A DNA stretch of 64,000 nt from Raphanus sativus. Its lineage: Eukaryota; Streptophyta; Magnoliopsida; Brassicales; Brassicaceae. The translations under genes and the position numbers were made by a program. The notes below the pieces were generated by a model. The model was not told the origin of the DNA and made no database searches. It saw nothing but the letters and a program-made list of their open reading frames with translations. Shown here one piece after another: positions 51,201 to 62,991 of this stretch; positions within the stretch are counted from its first letter, which is position 1; each line of letters starts with the position of its first letter. Location: the NCBI RefSeq assembly GCF_000801105.2, contig NC_079519.1:6446668-6510667 (forward strand). The letters are read 5' to 3'.

Positions 51201-51944
51201 CCTACACTAGAGTCTTGAGCATCGGCAAGGAAATAGGAGATGCTCCCAAGCCCTCCGTTGACGAAATCAAGAAGCATGCAGATGCTGTCAATCTCTTGAG
51301 AAGTTCTCTCGTCACCATCTCCGACAGCTTTGCCGCAGGGAAGACCAACGTCGTGGAGGAAATGCACAAGGGGAATATCTCTGTCTACGTCTCGGTGCTA
51401 AGGAACGAGTATATATCCATAGCGTTCGACTACTTCTCTGATCCGACGGTAGAGTTTGCCACTTTCATTGCAGGGAATGGCGTTGATGGAGTCATCACGG
51501 AGTTCCCTGCCACCGCCAGCAGATACTTAAGTAAGTTCTAAACCTCAACAAGATCATGAAAGAACCATATACACATAACAAAGATAATGTTTGATCATTT
51601 AACAATACAAAAGCTGATGATTACCCTTTGATGCAAATGCAGGGAGTCCATGCTCAGATTTGAACAAAGACCAGCCTTATGCCATATTACCTGCAGAGGC
51701 TGGCTCTCTAATCTCCGTGGCAGAAAAGGAAGCACAGCCACCAGCTAGTGCCCCAAACCCGCCTCTCGACACCAAAGACATTATTGATCCTCCTCTGCCT
51801 CCCGTTGCAAACATGGCCTCCCACAATGCAACTGGAGCTACGCCAAACGCCCCTGGTCATTCTGGTTCTATCGCCACCCCTGCTAATCTGTGCCTTTCCT
51901 TGCTGGCAATACTGGCTATGGGACTCCTCTTTGCCACTGAATAA
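48270..51944 (+). CDS. SVL4: GPI-anchored glycerophosphodiester phosphodiesterase-like protein (SVL4/GDPDL type), 8 exons
   Basis: Exons 48270-48381, 49238-49534, 49617-49726, 49819-50317, 50420-50740, 50818-50960, 51047-51530, 51643-51944; 2268 nt, 755 aa. The signal peptide is MLRFLILFSLFIHSCVAA. Two tandem GDPD-like domains follow: the first from about residue 45 (WLTLNGQEPAVVAKGGFSGL), the second from about 355 (GHALVITHNGASGDYPGCTD, DGADVIDCSVQMSKDGIAF). The HRG/HxxN catalytic pairing is altered (HNGAS), as usual for the SHAVEN3-like group, which influences cell wall and cellulose organisation at the plasma membrane. A proline-rich linker and a hydrophobic tail (LCLSLLAILAMGLLFATE) fit a GPI anchor. 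Intron 6 starts with GC (ATCCAG/GCATAT, 50961). Arabidopsis At5g58050 is the positional match. Confidence 0.93.
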
Positions 51945-52646
51945 AAGTTTATCACAACATATAACTTGCTACGTTGTAACAATGCCCGCCCTCAGCATTT
52001 TCCAAACTGATACAAATTGAACTATTTACGTTTACTCATTTAAACCAAATATATGTAGCAAAACAGTGATTTGTTACTATAGATCAAAGCTCTAAAGAAA
52101 CTTTGATTGTTTGTCATAGGAAAGTTTGATTTCGGTAAAGATTTTGAAACGTGATAATAAGCCCGTATTCTATATTTACGAACCTCTTTCTCCACAAATC
52201 AGTCCCTACTTTCATAGTTGTCGCTGTCTCCTCATAATAAACCTGGAAAAAGGCAAACACAAATGATCAAGTGTTCAAAAGGTTGTGTACAAAACAAAAC
52301 AGTAAGAAAATTACTAGATTAAAATACAATGCCTTATGAGTACTTTATAAATATCATCGCTCTCACTTGAGGCGCTTAGTATGAGAACAAAACTAAAAGA
52401 CCAAATAATCTTTGACAAAAGTTACATCAACTACTACAAAGAGTATTCTCTCAAAAGTAAAATCCTTATGCGTATTCCCTTCTTATTCTTACACAATATA
52501 GCTCCTCCTCACACACACTCTTCCTAACTAATCTTCACGGAACTTGATCCTCCACGGCCACAACTGCTCCGTGGGATGCGAGAAATCTCATGCCATCCGT
52601 TTAGGTATAAGAAGCTACATGGAGCATCAGCCAGAGAGAGCCAGAC
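51945..52646. other. Convergent 3' region between the SVL4-like gene and FIPS5
   Basis: Seven hundred bases with no supported gene. Open frames near the right end mirror the FIPS5 last exon on the other strand. Confidence 0.6.
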
Positions 52647-55600
52647 TCAGCTACTTGTCCACCTTCTTTTCCTTGCTGGCCTCTCTGCTTTCACCTCTGA
52701 ATCCACAGGACCTTCAATTTTTGCAGAGGGCGGCGTCTCAGACTCCATTTTCTTTACTCCTGTGGTATCTTTCTCCGTGGGCATTGGAAGTTTGAACCGT
52801 TCACTACGTTTCTTGAGTTTCTCAACCGTGTCCAAGTGCCGATCTCCTCCGGGAGGTCCCTTCTCGCTTCTATCTTTGGTCTCTGCAAGGTCATGGCCAC
52901 TTTTCTCTTCAGTTACATTCCGATTCTTGTCAATAGAGCCATGGACAGGTTCGCTAACTCTGCCATTAGTGCCTTTTTCCTTCTCTTGAAGTTTTGAAGA
53001 AGTGGATGGTGCCTTGACAGTGACAGCATCATCTCGCTCTTTGTGGCTTGCCCAACGCTCCAATTTCGTACGTCCTCTCTTTGAATCTTGTAGCTCATCA
53101 CCAGATGAAGCATCCTCCTTGTGTCTTTTGGTGACGTTAAGCTGCTGTGGGATCTCATTCCTGTGATTTCTTGCTTCATTTTTACCTTTTGAGCCCTGGA
53201 AGGCATGAAAGAAACATCAGTACTGACCCGTGAGGTCTGTTAAAGGTGACCAAACCAAGAGATATTATCAGGTGAGGTTAGTCACGGAACAAAATACTTC
53301 CTAAGGTCTAATGCATTCACGATAACCATGTTACGTTAAGTTTACAAAACTTGGATGAGACTAATAAAAATGTTTATAGGCTGACAGAGCATACCGTAAC
53401 TTCGGAACTGCCATTTTCTTCTCCTTGCTTGCTCCTCACTGAATCTGCACCCTCTCGTTGTTCTTTATTCTTTCGTCTGGGATCTCTATGTTTCCTGTCT
53501 TGCAATTGCTGGCCGTCCAAAGAATTAATAACATTGTCACTTTTAGCACTTGTCCTCTCCTGCCTTGGTATTTTCTCATTGTTAACAGTCTCATCTGTGC
53601 GTGCAGAGAAGTCTCCGTGTCCTCTGTGATGAGAACTTTCTTCACCATGATATTCCCTTCTCTTCGTCTGTTTACTATGCTTTGTTGTATCTTTTGTGAG
53701 ATGCTCTTTGTCTGAAGCTTTATAATCATCCTTCATCATATATGATCGGTCTTCTGAGCCTCTATGACCCCTTGTAGGTACCTGCCTCTCTCTTCCTCGT
53801 GCTGATAAGCCATCCTCCTGAGTTAATTTCAATTTATCCATACCCTCGCGCTCTCTCAACCTGTCATTTCCATCTCTCTGCATATAGAAATCATCTATGT
53901 GCCTGAGAGAACTGTGGTCATCAAAATCATCTCTGCTTTTATGTTGGACATCTCTCTTTTGATGGTCCAACCTATCACCCCGTTCTCGTTTCAAGCGGCT
54001 GGTTGATGATTCTCTTTGACCATATGAGATTTCATTCTTTTCAGAGCGGTTTCTTCTCAAGTATTCTTCATCCTTCCTCCTCTTGCCCATGTGATCATCC
54101 AGTTCATAACTATTTCTTAAACCACCATCATCCAAATGCTTTCTCGATGGGACATGATCATCTTTGTTGCGTATGTCAGTCTCTCTCATTTTACCCCTCT
54201 GCTTAGAGCCCAGATCCTCTTCACGATCCCTTTTTCTAAACCCTTCATCCACACCTCTTCTACTGAATGGGTCATCCTCTTTCCTGCGCCAGAACCCCCC
54301 ATCAACATCTCGCTCTTTCCTTCTATCATAATCGTCACCCCTTGCAATTGAGTAATCAACGTCCGTATGAGGATTTGAGTACTCCCTACCACCTTTGCTA
54401 GCCGCTCGAGTTCTTTCCATTTCTTTCCCTCTGTCTTGATTCTTTCTACTCTGATGCGGTGCAATGCTATCGTGATGTTTCTTACTGCTAGCTGGTCGAG
54501 TAGAATGCTTATTTTGAATAACTTCCTGTTCTGCACTATCCTTCAATTGCTGATGATCTCTGTGACTTCCAGATCTTGCTTTGCTGTTTCCACTACTTCT
54601 CTCTGTCTTTGATTCCCCTCCATCATCTTCTTGAACTGCAGAACTCGTTTTACGCTCCTCTTCCACCTCAGCATCTTTGCCAGCTACACCTTCCATATCT
54701 TCACGATCAATACTTGGTGACATTGTGCCTCTGTCTCCAACAGGAGACGACGAACGAAAACTCTGGCCACTACCAGTGCTTCTAGAGATTTCATCGTCTT
54801 TCTTTTTGAGAAGCCTCTTACGTGGTTCATCCTGGGTGGGACTTCGTTCAGCAGATTCCCTATCTGGTCTTCTGCTGTTAACGTACCCAGTCTCAACTGG
54901 AACATTTTCTCCAGGAAGGCTACAAACAGCTTGTTCTGTGTCATTTTCATCCGAAGGTGCATCCTCGTGTGAATCCTGACATACAATCTGGCAACAAAAT
55001 GGATTTCAGTTAGTAGCATGAAGTATGGCATGCAACGATGCCTCACCAGTAAAAGCAAAATAAAGAGAGATTTGAAACGTGTTAAACCTCAATGATAGCA
55101 TCTAGATCACGCATTCGAGGAGCACGTGTATCAACAGATGGCTGACGCTCACCAGAACCAGTCTCCACAGGTATCGGTCTTCCAGGGGGCTGAAATAACC
55201 AAAATAAAAAATCATCCAATACTCTCAAGCTTTAGATAGCAACAAGACAAAAGTATAGCCACGACGTTCCAGCTGTGATAGCGAACCACATATAAACGAT
55301 GCTACTTTAAATGAGAGCAAAGGCAGTAGGAAACATACCAATGCAGGTCGAACATGAGCTGGGGCTTTAGCTGAATCACCTTGAGCAGTTTCTACCTTCA
55401 CTAAATCTGAAGAACCAACAGGAACGCCCTGCGCCCCTGTTGCTGCAGCTAATTCTGGGGGCAGATCTGGATCATAACCCTATCATTATACAAGAGAATG
55501 ATTAGAAATCAAATGTCACCCGTTTCGTATGTGATGTTGACAAAATATTGCCAGCCTGCGAAGAACAATCAGCTCTTAAATGCCATAACTATAAGCCAAG

Positions 55601-57365
55601 ATCCAGTATACCTGATCTGTTCGACCACTTTCATAAACACGTATTCTGCTTTGCATCGTAGTCTCTATACGGCGTTGATCCTGTATGTAATTCAAAGAAG
55701 TTCCTCTTAGTACTCTTCATTCGCTGAAATAAAAGATATGAATCACAGTTATTAATTACCAGCTGTTTGCAATAGTCTATCCAGCTCTCCTCATTCAGTC
55801 CAAAATTGAAGTAGTCTGTGATATCAACTCCTTGATATCTCCAGGGTTTATCCTCAAAAGTCTCTATGTCGACCTCAAATATCGTCCTAAAGACACGCAA
55901 CGGTAGACATCAAATAAAAGAAACACAAGTCAGTACGAACCAAAACTTGGTGCTTCCCATTAGATGTCAGGCAGAAAGAAAAGTATATAAGACTGATATG
56001 CATAAGTAACGACATGATCCTCAACTACCACAGTTCCGAACAGAAAAATTTACTTGTGAGAAGGAAGAGTGAAGTCCAGTCCCCTCCCAGCTGTATTACT
56101 ACCCCAAGCCTGGTGGTAGCCTTTCTGTGCAACAGAAGTATTCCTCATTCCCATTGGACGCCAATCTCCTCTGCCACGGCCAGCCATAGGGCCACCAAGG
56201 TTGGCGGGTGGACGAACTTGACCTGAGGAGGTCCCAGCAGCAGATGCAGGCATGGGAGCTGCCCCCGGTCTTACATACTGCAAGAGAAATATAATTATTG
56301 TCAAGTCCATCAATACCAACCCCTTATTTTTTCTTTGACGTTATATTTGCTTCTTAGTGTTAGTTAGGGTCCCAATAGATGTTCTTCTTCTTACAGTCCT
56401 CTCTTTAATTGCTAAGGTTAGATTTTACAATAGGATTGCGATATACAAAGAGAAAAATGATAACGCTCTTTTATCTTCCTTTCACATTTTTTTTAAATAT
56501 ACTCTGCATTTGCATTCAGATTTAGGTACAAGTACAAAGGTTCATAATTTATGAAAAGAATAAATAGAAACAAGAACCCAGACAGACCACTACTAAGTAA
56601 TCTAACTAACCAGTGACAACATTGGACACTGACCTTAAACTGAGAATGAAAGGGATGATACCCATGACTGCTATACCCAGCTTTAGGCGGCCCAACAAGA
56701 GCACCTCCAGGCCCACTCCCCTTGACAGCTTCTCCTCCATCTTTCCCATCTCCTTCTCCTCCTCCTTGCTGCTGCAGACCATCTTCTCCCCAGAGCTGGT
56801 GATGATGATGATCCTCCATAGGTTGGTTCTGATCCGTGTCGGTTACTATAACAAGCGGCTCCTCATCATCATCGTCGTCGTCATCTTCGTTGTCTCCCAT
56901 CCTTGATCTTCTGTTGTCACCTCCTCCTCCCATCATGACGTTGTTGTCATTCAACACTATCTGTAGATCGTCTTCACTGTCGCTATCCCAATCGTCTCCT
57001 CCTCCGTATCCTCCATCATCGCCAGCTTGCTCAATTGCTGTTGTAACGACTCGATCTATAGCCAATCCAGGAATCGCAGGGGCGGAATCATCGGCGTCTG
57101 GCTCTTCGATATCAAAGGTCATGTCCTTATCTTCGCCGCCGCGATTCGCGTCGTGAGAGAGAGCGGGTGGTAATTTGGTGGCGGCGGTGGTGGTGGTGTC
57201 GGAAACCCTAGAAACGGGAGGTGGATTAGGTTCGGCCTCGTCTTGATCTTGGGATCGGAGGTTGAGGTCGATTGAACGGAGAGGAGGAGGAGGCGGAGGA
57301 GGAAGAACGGGGGGAGGTTGGAACACGTCGGAGTAGAGATCGCCGAACTCATCGTCTTCGTCCAT
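52647..57365 (-). CDS. FIPS5: FIP1-type subunit of the pre-mRNA cleavage and polyadenylation complex (FIPS5), 8 exons
   Basis: Exons (minus): 56634-57365, 56054-56277, 55760-55886, 55612-55680, 55339-55479, 55088-55189, 53395-54987, 52647-53195; 3537 nt, 1178 aa. The N-terminus is acidic (MDEDDEFGDLYSDV, a proline run, DDDDDDDEEP). The conserved Fip1 motif is split over exons 3-4: KPWRYQGVDITDYFNFGLNE and SWIDYCKQL. The long C-terminal half is an RE/RD/RS-rich region (RRKEDDPFSRRG, DRLREREGM, ERPARKRRW end). By family knowledge it links poly(A) polymerase, CPSF30 and CstF77 in the nucleus and binds RNA through its charged tail. An in-frame ATG ten codons upstream (57395) exists; 57365 was chosen because the DEDDEFGDLYSDV start is conserved. 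Positional match At5g58040. Confidence 0.94.
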
Positions 57366-58261
57366 TGGAGCAGGAGGCTGATTCGAGTGAAGCACGAGAT
57401 GGAGACGGTGGTGAAGCTATAAAGGGCTTCTGAAGAAGGAGAAGAAGTCTCGGCCCCTTTGTGCCCACCTCTAGGGCCTTATTTATAGCCCAGAACTAAA
57501 AGGAAATTAGAATTAATAAAATTAAAATTCCAATCTAATCTATTAAAATACAAAAATACAAAAATTGAGATTAACTCTTAAACTTGCAAAATATTTACAA
57601 ATTCATTGCACTAAGATTTAAATAAATCTATATTCAATTAATGCTTGTCTTTTCTAAGAAATAAATAATTTCCTAAAATAATTTCAACATTAATATACCA
57701 AACAAGTCATGTAGATACTTTTTAAACTATGATTAAAATGATTAATTTTAAAAATAGTATTCATTCATTTTTAGTTCAAACTAATTCATATAATCTAGCT
57801 TACAAATAAATGATACTATATAAATTAATTAAGATTACACCTTAATATCTTCTTTTTTTACATTCTTTGATAAACAAATATAAATATATATTTTTAAATT
57901 TCAGACTTCGATTATAAACTTTTTGTAACTAATCTAATAAAAAGATACGAAAATTTGTGACTAAAATCAGAGAGCATCCGTAATTTCTGTAATATCATTT
58001 TCATAATTTCTATAATATTTGGATTTAGTTTATTCATTTATAAAATTTATAGCATACTATTATTTTAAACATCTGTAGTTATATTTCTCACTATTTAATA
58101 AATAAAAATAAAAACCACAGAACAATCATTTTTACAACATATCAATTAAATACAAATTAATCTGTTAATATATTATTGGTAGTATATTTTAATATAAATA
58201 AAAATCCAATTATTTATAAATATGATAAAATAAATGTGATAAGAAATATAAATGATACAGC
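57366..58261. other. AT-rich intergenic region upstream of FIPS5 and the TRS31 remnant
   Basis: The first 100 bases are the FIPS5 leader and promoter, including a CTCTAGGGCCTT box. The rest (about 57490-58260) is AT-rich without genes. The TRS31 remnant begins abruptly at its right edge, so its missing first codons may have been deleted or displaced by this sequence. Confidence 0.5.
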
Positions 58262-59160
58262 TTGAGCGCATTTGCATTCTTATTCTCGGAGCTAGTTTAG
58301 TACAATCAAACTCAGGTTGACAATATTGCTGAACTCGAAAGAAGGTGTGAGCTCATTGTTTTCCTCTAGTCTAAATCATTCACATTCTAATAGTGTTTTT
58401 TTAATTATTGATGATGATTGCTTTCTCAGACTAGAGGATGATGGATATGCTGTTGGATTTCGAGTTCTGGAGCTTCTTTGCGACCGCGAGAAGGTACTAC
58501 TATGTTTGTGTTTTTATAGCGAAAAGAAACTGATACTTGTATGTGTTGTTGCCTGAAAGGCTCCAAAGACCAAGAGTTCATGGAAGAGCAATGCCGAGTT
58601 CATCACGTCTCTCTCTCTCTCTTTGTTCTGATGTTTATATATGTCGTCTCACTGAATCAGGGGAACCGGAGAGAGACACGTTTACTTGGAATTTTATCTT
58701 TCGTCCACAGCACTGTGTGAAAGGTGTGTTTGGAAAGGTGAGCAAGTGATTTCAGATGATTAGTTGTGTCGATGTTTTATATAGACATACCTGTTTTTTG
58801 GATCCTAAGTAGCCCCTCAACGAACTTGCCATTAGGTTGCTGATTCACTTGAGGAAGGAACAGAACATAAAGATGAGTACATGATCAGTGAAAACGAGCT
58901 TCAAAAGATATGGGAACATTCAACTGCGGTGCGTTTGTTGCTGTCATAGTGAAGGTGAGTGTCTCCCCTCGGTAGATTCATCAGAATAAGGTTTTAACAT
59001 AAATGGTATAGGAAGAGAACAATGAGCCATCCATCATTTCCTTTATACAGGGAGTTCTGGATTACGCAGGTTTTCCTGCTGTGCTGAAGGCTCATTTTGT
59101 ACCCATTGAAGGACAACAACGCCCTCGTACTACTATCTTGATCAAGTTTGCAGACGAGAT
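58262..59160 (+). pseudogene. Decayed TRS31/TRAPPC5 subunit gene (At5g58030 position)
   Basis: Recognisable exon pieces: 58262-58360 (LSAFAFLFSELV, stop, YNQTQVDNIAELERRCE), 58430-58493 (LEDDGYAVGFRVLELLCDRE), 58661-58737 (GNRRETRLLGILSFVHSTV, stop), 58836-58902 (VADSLEEGTEHKDEYMISEN), 58904-58954 (KDMGTFNCGAFVAVIVK) and 59051-59158 (GVLDYAGFPAVLKAHFVP, EGQQRPRTTILIKFADE). Damage: the N-terminal start is missing; TAG at 58298-58300 where Gln is expected; TGA at 58718-58720 where Trp is expected; a one-base loss just after it; a missing piece before KDMG; the C-terminus diverges after 59158. TRAPPC5 is a Bet3-family subunit of the TRAPP tethering complex in ER-Golgi traffic. It lies where synteny predicts, so this is loss in place, not a retrocopy; introns are still visible. 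Confidence 0.88.
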
Positions 59161-59534
59161 TATTCCCTACCATTCATCCCTCTATTTCATTTTCTTTTCC
59201 TCATGAAAAGGACTTATCTTGACAACTTTGCTCCACCAATGCTGCACAGGTGCTTAAATAGAGGTACGGTTAAGCCAATGAGAAGCACTGTTTAGCAGGA
59301 TTTGCAACGATTTGGAAACTAGGATTTATGTGAACTGTGTAAAAACATGGATACAACAATTCCAGCTGATGATACAACAATTTACTCCACAAGTTTTAAT
59401 ACGGTGGATGCAAACATGGATATGCAAATTGCGACACAAGAGTAAAACGTGATATCATCCAATATCAAAGTTACAAATGCAAATTGATTATTACAAAGCA
59501 AAGCATGAAACGAACAAACATGTATTCAAACAAA
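59161..59534. other. Convergent region between the TRS31 remnant and RTF2
   Basis: No gene is seen. About 59350-59400 has GGATACAACAATT-like words repeated (ATGATACAACAATTTACTCC), giving a small direct repeat. This is presumably the 3' region of RTF2. Confidence 0.5.
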
Positions 59535-60590
59535 TCAATTCCTTCCCAGAGGTAGTGACCTGCAAGAGTAAGTCTCCCTGAAGTCAGACTTCTTCTTGGA
59601 GGAAGTGAATAGAGAAGCATACACTTCCTTTGTCGCATTAACCGGCACTGCATCCCCTGCCTTGAACTTCTTCCCTGTCACCCCATTAGCATTAACATTC
59701 CCATCATCCATCTGTCTCTTCGCCACCTTCACACTCGCATCAGCCAACACCGCAGCAACACCGTTCTTCTTGCTCTTCTTCGACCCACCTTTCTTCTCTC
59801 TAACCTTCGCCTTCTCCTCCTCCATCTTCTCCCTCAACAAACTCACCTCCTCCTCCGTACCGTTTATCACAATCCTATCAGACTCCTTAACATCCGCGTG
59901 ACACACCAAGCACGACGAAGACTTCACCTCCTTCAACGCCTTCGCGCTCATAACATGCCCACATCCCCTCAACGCGAAAAACTTATACTTCCCATTAAAC
60001 TCCAGCCCCGAGACCGGACACTGAAACCGAGCACTGGTCGTATCTATATCTCCAGACAAACCAGCCACACTCGTAAGCTTGATATTCACCATATCCTTCA
60101 GTCCCTTAATGTAAGAGAACTGCTTAGGCAACTTCTTAGACAGCAACGCGTTCACAAGAGCTTCCTTGTTAAACAAGTTCCCGAGGAGATCAACCACGCA
60201 AGGCTCAGCGAGAGGCTCGTTCGACAAAGCGCAGTTCAGCCATTTCGATAGCCTCTGCTCGTTGGGATCGACCTTGTCGGGCTTCTTCTCCGCGTACATC
60301 TTGAGGTAGCAATCGCGAGACTCGGCTCCCGTGGCTCCGCCGTCTCCTCCGCCTCCGAGGAGGCGAGGGTGGAGAGTGAGCATGGATACGGGAGGGAGGT
60401 TGGATGCTTGGATCCGCGTGGAGGCGTTCAGAGGCTTCCCATCGAGAGAGAGGGAGAAATCAGATAGCGATGGTTCGAGCAAGGAAGTGAGATTCGAAAG
60501 AGTTAGTACGGATTGCGAAGGATCTAATTGCAGAGCGACGGATTGTTGATTGTAAGGAGATTTAACGAAGATCTGGCGACGGCTGTGCAT
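59535..60590 (-). CDS. RTF2: Replication termination factor 2 homologue (RTF2), intronless
   Basis: A single frame of 351 residues. Residues 1-80 are a ubiquitin-like N-terminal domain (MHSRRQIFVKSPYNQQSVAL, TRIQASNLPPVSMLTLHPRL). The Rtf2 core follows: ESRDCYLKMYAEKKPDK and LSNEPLAEPCVVDLLGNLFN. A C2HC2-type RING-like fold is next (FQCPVSGLEFNGKYKFFALR, GCGHVMSAKALKEV, CLVCHADV). The tail is basic (KKGGSKKSKKNG). The family acts at stalled replication forks in fission yeast; the Arabidopsis protein (At5g58020) is essential and affects pre-mRNA splicing and intron retention. It is head-to-head with LRL3, 2.4 kb apart. Confidence 0.93.
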   Translation of the reverse strand: MHSRRQIFVKSPYNQQSVALQLDPSQSVLTLSNLTSLLEPSLSDFSLSLDGKPLNASTRIQASNLPPVSMLTLHPRLLGGGGDGGATGAESRDCYLKMYAEKKPDKVDPNEQRLSKWLNCALSNEPLAEPCVVDLLGNLFNKEALVNALLSKKLPKQFSYIKGLKDMVNIKLTSVAGLSGDIDTTSARFQCPVSGLEFNGKYKFFALRGCGHVMSAKALKEVKSSSCLVCHADVKESDRIVINGTEEEVSLLREKMEEEKAKVREKKGGSKKSKKNGVAAVLADASVKVAKRQMDDGNVNANGVTGKKFKAGDAVPVNATKEVYASLFTSSKKKSDFRETYSCRSLPLGRN

Positions 60591-60699
60591 CGTGGCGGAG
60601 CGATAGGAAGAGGCTTTTAGGTTTCCGATCAGTTGTGATTTAATTTTGGGAAATCGAAGAGAGGAAGAAGAAGAAGAAGATGCTAGAGAGGAAACAAAA

Positions 60700-60730
60700 C
60701 GACATAGTATCTATATATATATAGCTGGAC
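60700..60730 (-). promoter_or_regulatory. TATA-like element upstream of RTF2
   Basis: ATCTATATATATATAGC about 120-130 bases upstream of the RTF2 start codon, on the correct side and at a plausible distance given a leader of about 90 bases. Downstream of it lies a purine-rich leader (GAAGAAGAAGA on the forward strand). The simple-repeat nature makes the call weak. Confidence 0.35.
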
Positions 60731-61162
60731 CGACTTATCAAAGCAATGGGCCATTTTCAATATGGGCCTTGAATTTGCATATACAAAATTAATTGCAATA
60801 TTTGAAACATTTTAATCATTCAAAGCGTTTACCTGACATGACAATGAAATCTTTTGAAGAAAACAGAAACAATAAAATAAATGTAAAACTGATTGTACAT
60901 AGATTCGAATAAGGGTCAATTTGTTCAATAATCATATAAACCCTAACAATTAAGAATATAGCCATGCATGAAAACCTGCGTCAATTTGATGGAGAAATGG
61001 ACCACGTTCTCTTTTCTGGCGCGTGAAATTTTATTAATGTAACGATTGATATGTTTGTCAAATATATAGTACATAACAATTAATTTATAATAATAACCAT
61101 TATAAAAAATATAGAGAAAATAAGAAAACTAAAAAAGATTAAGTGTTTGTATAGAGTATCCT
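60731..61162. other. Intergenic region upstream of RTF2
   Basis: AT-rich DNA with TGGGCCATT and ATGGGCCTTG (site II-like) boxes near 60747-60770, close to RTF2. No gene is seen. Confidence 0.5.
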
Positions 61163-61615
61163 TTATCCTAAACCAAATTATATACCCACACCATATACTC
61201 TAAACCCAAACCAAATACCCTAAACCCAAACCCTAAACCCTAAACCCAAACTATATACCATAAACCCAAACCATATATCCTAAACCCAAACCCTAAACCC
61301 AAACCATATACCCTAAACCCAAACACTAAACCCAAACCATATAAACTAAACCATAAACCCAAACCATATACACTAAACCCTAAACCCAAACCATATACCC
61401 TAAACCCAAACCATATAACCTAATACCTAAACCCTAAACTCAAACCATATACCATAAACCCAAACCATATACCCTAAACTCAAACCCTAAATCCAAACCA
61501 TATACCCTAAACTCAAACATTAAACCCAAACCATATACCCTAAACCCAAACCATATACTCAAACCGTATACTCTAAACCCAAACCCTAATCATAAACCCT
61601 AAACTCAAACTTTTA
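61163..61615. repeat. Interstitial degenerate telomere-motif array
   Basis: About 450 bases made of CCCTAAACCCAAACCATATA units, i.e. the plant telomere complement CCCTAAA mixed with CCCAAACC and ATATA spacers, repeated roughly 20 times with small changes. All units keep one orientation (C-rich strand on plus). This is not true telomere, because unique genes flank both sides. Confidence 0.85.
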
Positions 61616-61914
61616 TCCATTACGTGACTATAGCTATACATGTTATGGTATGGAATTCTCGACACACCCACAAACTTTGTATATATGAAATTCTCTAAAA
61701 TTTTCTTAGAGAAAAATGATGAGTGGCGACGGTGTTGGAGAACAAAACAGTGTAACTAATCAAGTATTGAGTAACAAGAATCATGAGACAGAGAAAAAGA
61801 TATAAATTGCAAAATAAGAGAAAAAGAAATGTATTGTACTATACTGTAATTTAAAATAGTATAGAACATATGAGACATGATATGAGATAAAGATTATGAA
61901 GAAAGTTAGAGAAG

Positions 61915-62330
61915 TTTACACGATGGAAAAAGAGAGAAAAAACGGATGGAAGGGAGAGAGAGGGAAGATGTCAAATAGATAGAAGAAAATGGGACGCCGA
62001 ATAGATAAAAGATGATGGAGATGTCGAATGGAGAGAGGGAGGGGGAGAGAGAGAGAGAGAAAGTGGTGAGGGATGGAGTAGAGGGGAATGAGAAAGTGGT
62101 GGTGGCTATGGTAGAGGAAAGAGATAGAGAGAAAGAGGGGAATGGAGGGATGGAGTAGACAAAGGAACATGGAAATAAGTGGTGGTGGCTATGGTGGTAA
62201 ATGAGGGAGGGATGAAGAGAGGGAATAGACAAAGAAACATACAAAGAAAGAGAAAATGGCGGGGCTATGGTAGTAGAAGAGGGAGAGAGAGAAATAGTGG
62301 AAGGGAGGGAAGGATGCAGAGGAAGAAAAA
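61915..62330. repeat. Purine-rich minisatellite
   Basis: The plus strand is almost all A and G. A unit of about 80-110 bases containing GTGGTGGCTATGGTA, GAGAGAAAGAGGGGAATGG and GATGGAGTAGACAAAG-like parts recurs about four times (near 62090, 62175, 62255), with GA runs between. The opposite strand shows long S/F/L-rich frames that are artefacts of the CT-rich composition. Confidence 0.75.
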
Positions 62331-62991
62331 GATTGTACTATGCTATATTTCTGACTATACTATATATGTGTGTAAAACTGAATAGATTTACAATCGTGAT
62401 TATAGAATATGATATAAAATTTACAAAATATATGTCTATTTTGAAATTTTCAAAATATACTATATGTGAAAAAAAATCTATGTTTTTATCATGTTAATTA
62501 CAAAGTTCAATAGTTGCTTTAACAGAAATTAAAAGCAACTAAAAATAGAAAAAGAAAACATGTTTGTGAGAAAAATAAAAAATGAAAAGAAAAAAAGAAA
62601 AAATCAGAAAAATGCATGCTAAGGACAATATGGCAATTATTATACAAATATCATAGCACTTCTTTTGTTATGTGTATATACTTGGTTTAATTTCTACAAT
62701 GGTTATGATTCCAAATTTCTCTTCGAATAAATCGTGAATTAGCTTGTATTATTATTAACAACAACAACAAAAATCAGGCCGGCCACGTACGACTTTTGTG
62801 AGATAATAGAGAGATTCGAGACTCATAATTATTAATATCTCAAGATATACATAGGAGAGTATATAAATACAATATTATATAAACAAAATAATGAAACGGC
62901 CAGTAAATAACAAAAAAAAACTTTAAAAATAACAAAAATGAGGATAAAAATGCGTGAGAGGGAAGCAAAAGAAAGAAGACAAGAAGAAGAG
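62331..62991. promoter_or_regulatory. LRL3 promoter and leader
   Basis: AT-rich DNA upstream of the LRL3 start, with a GGCCGGCCACGTACG segment near 62777 containing a CACGT core. Root-hair genes often carry RSL-binding RHE elements, but I could not place one with confidence. No gene is seen. Confidence 0.4.

Noticed and set aside
61163..61615. True chromosome end
   Set aside because: Units are degenerate and unique genes continue on both sides.
61906..62244. Serine/leucine-rich minus-strand frames
   Set aside because: Produced by the CT-rich strand of the minisatellite.
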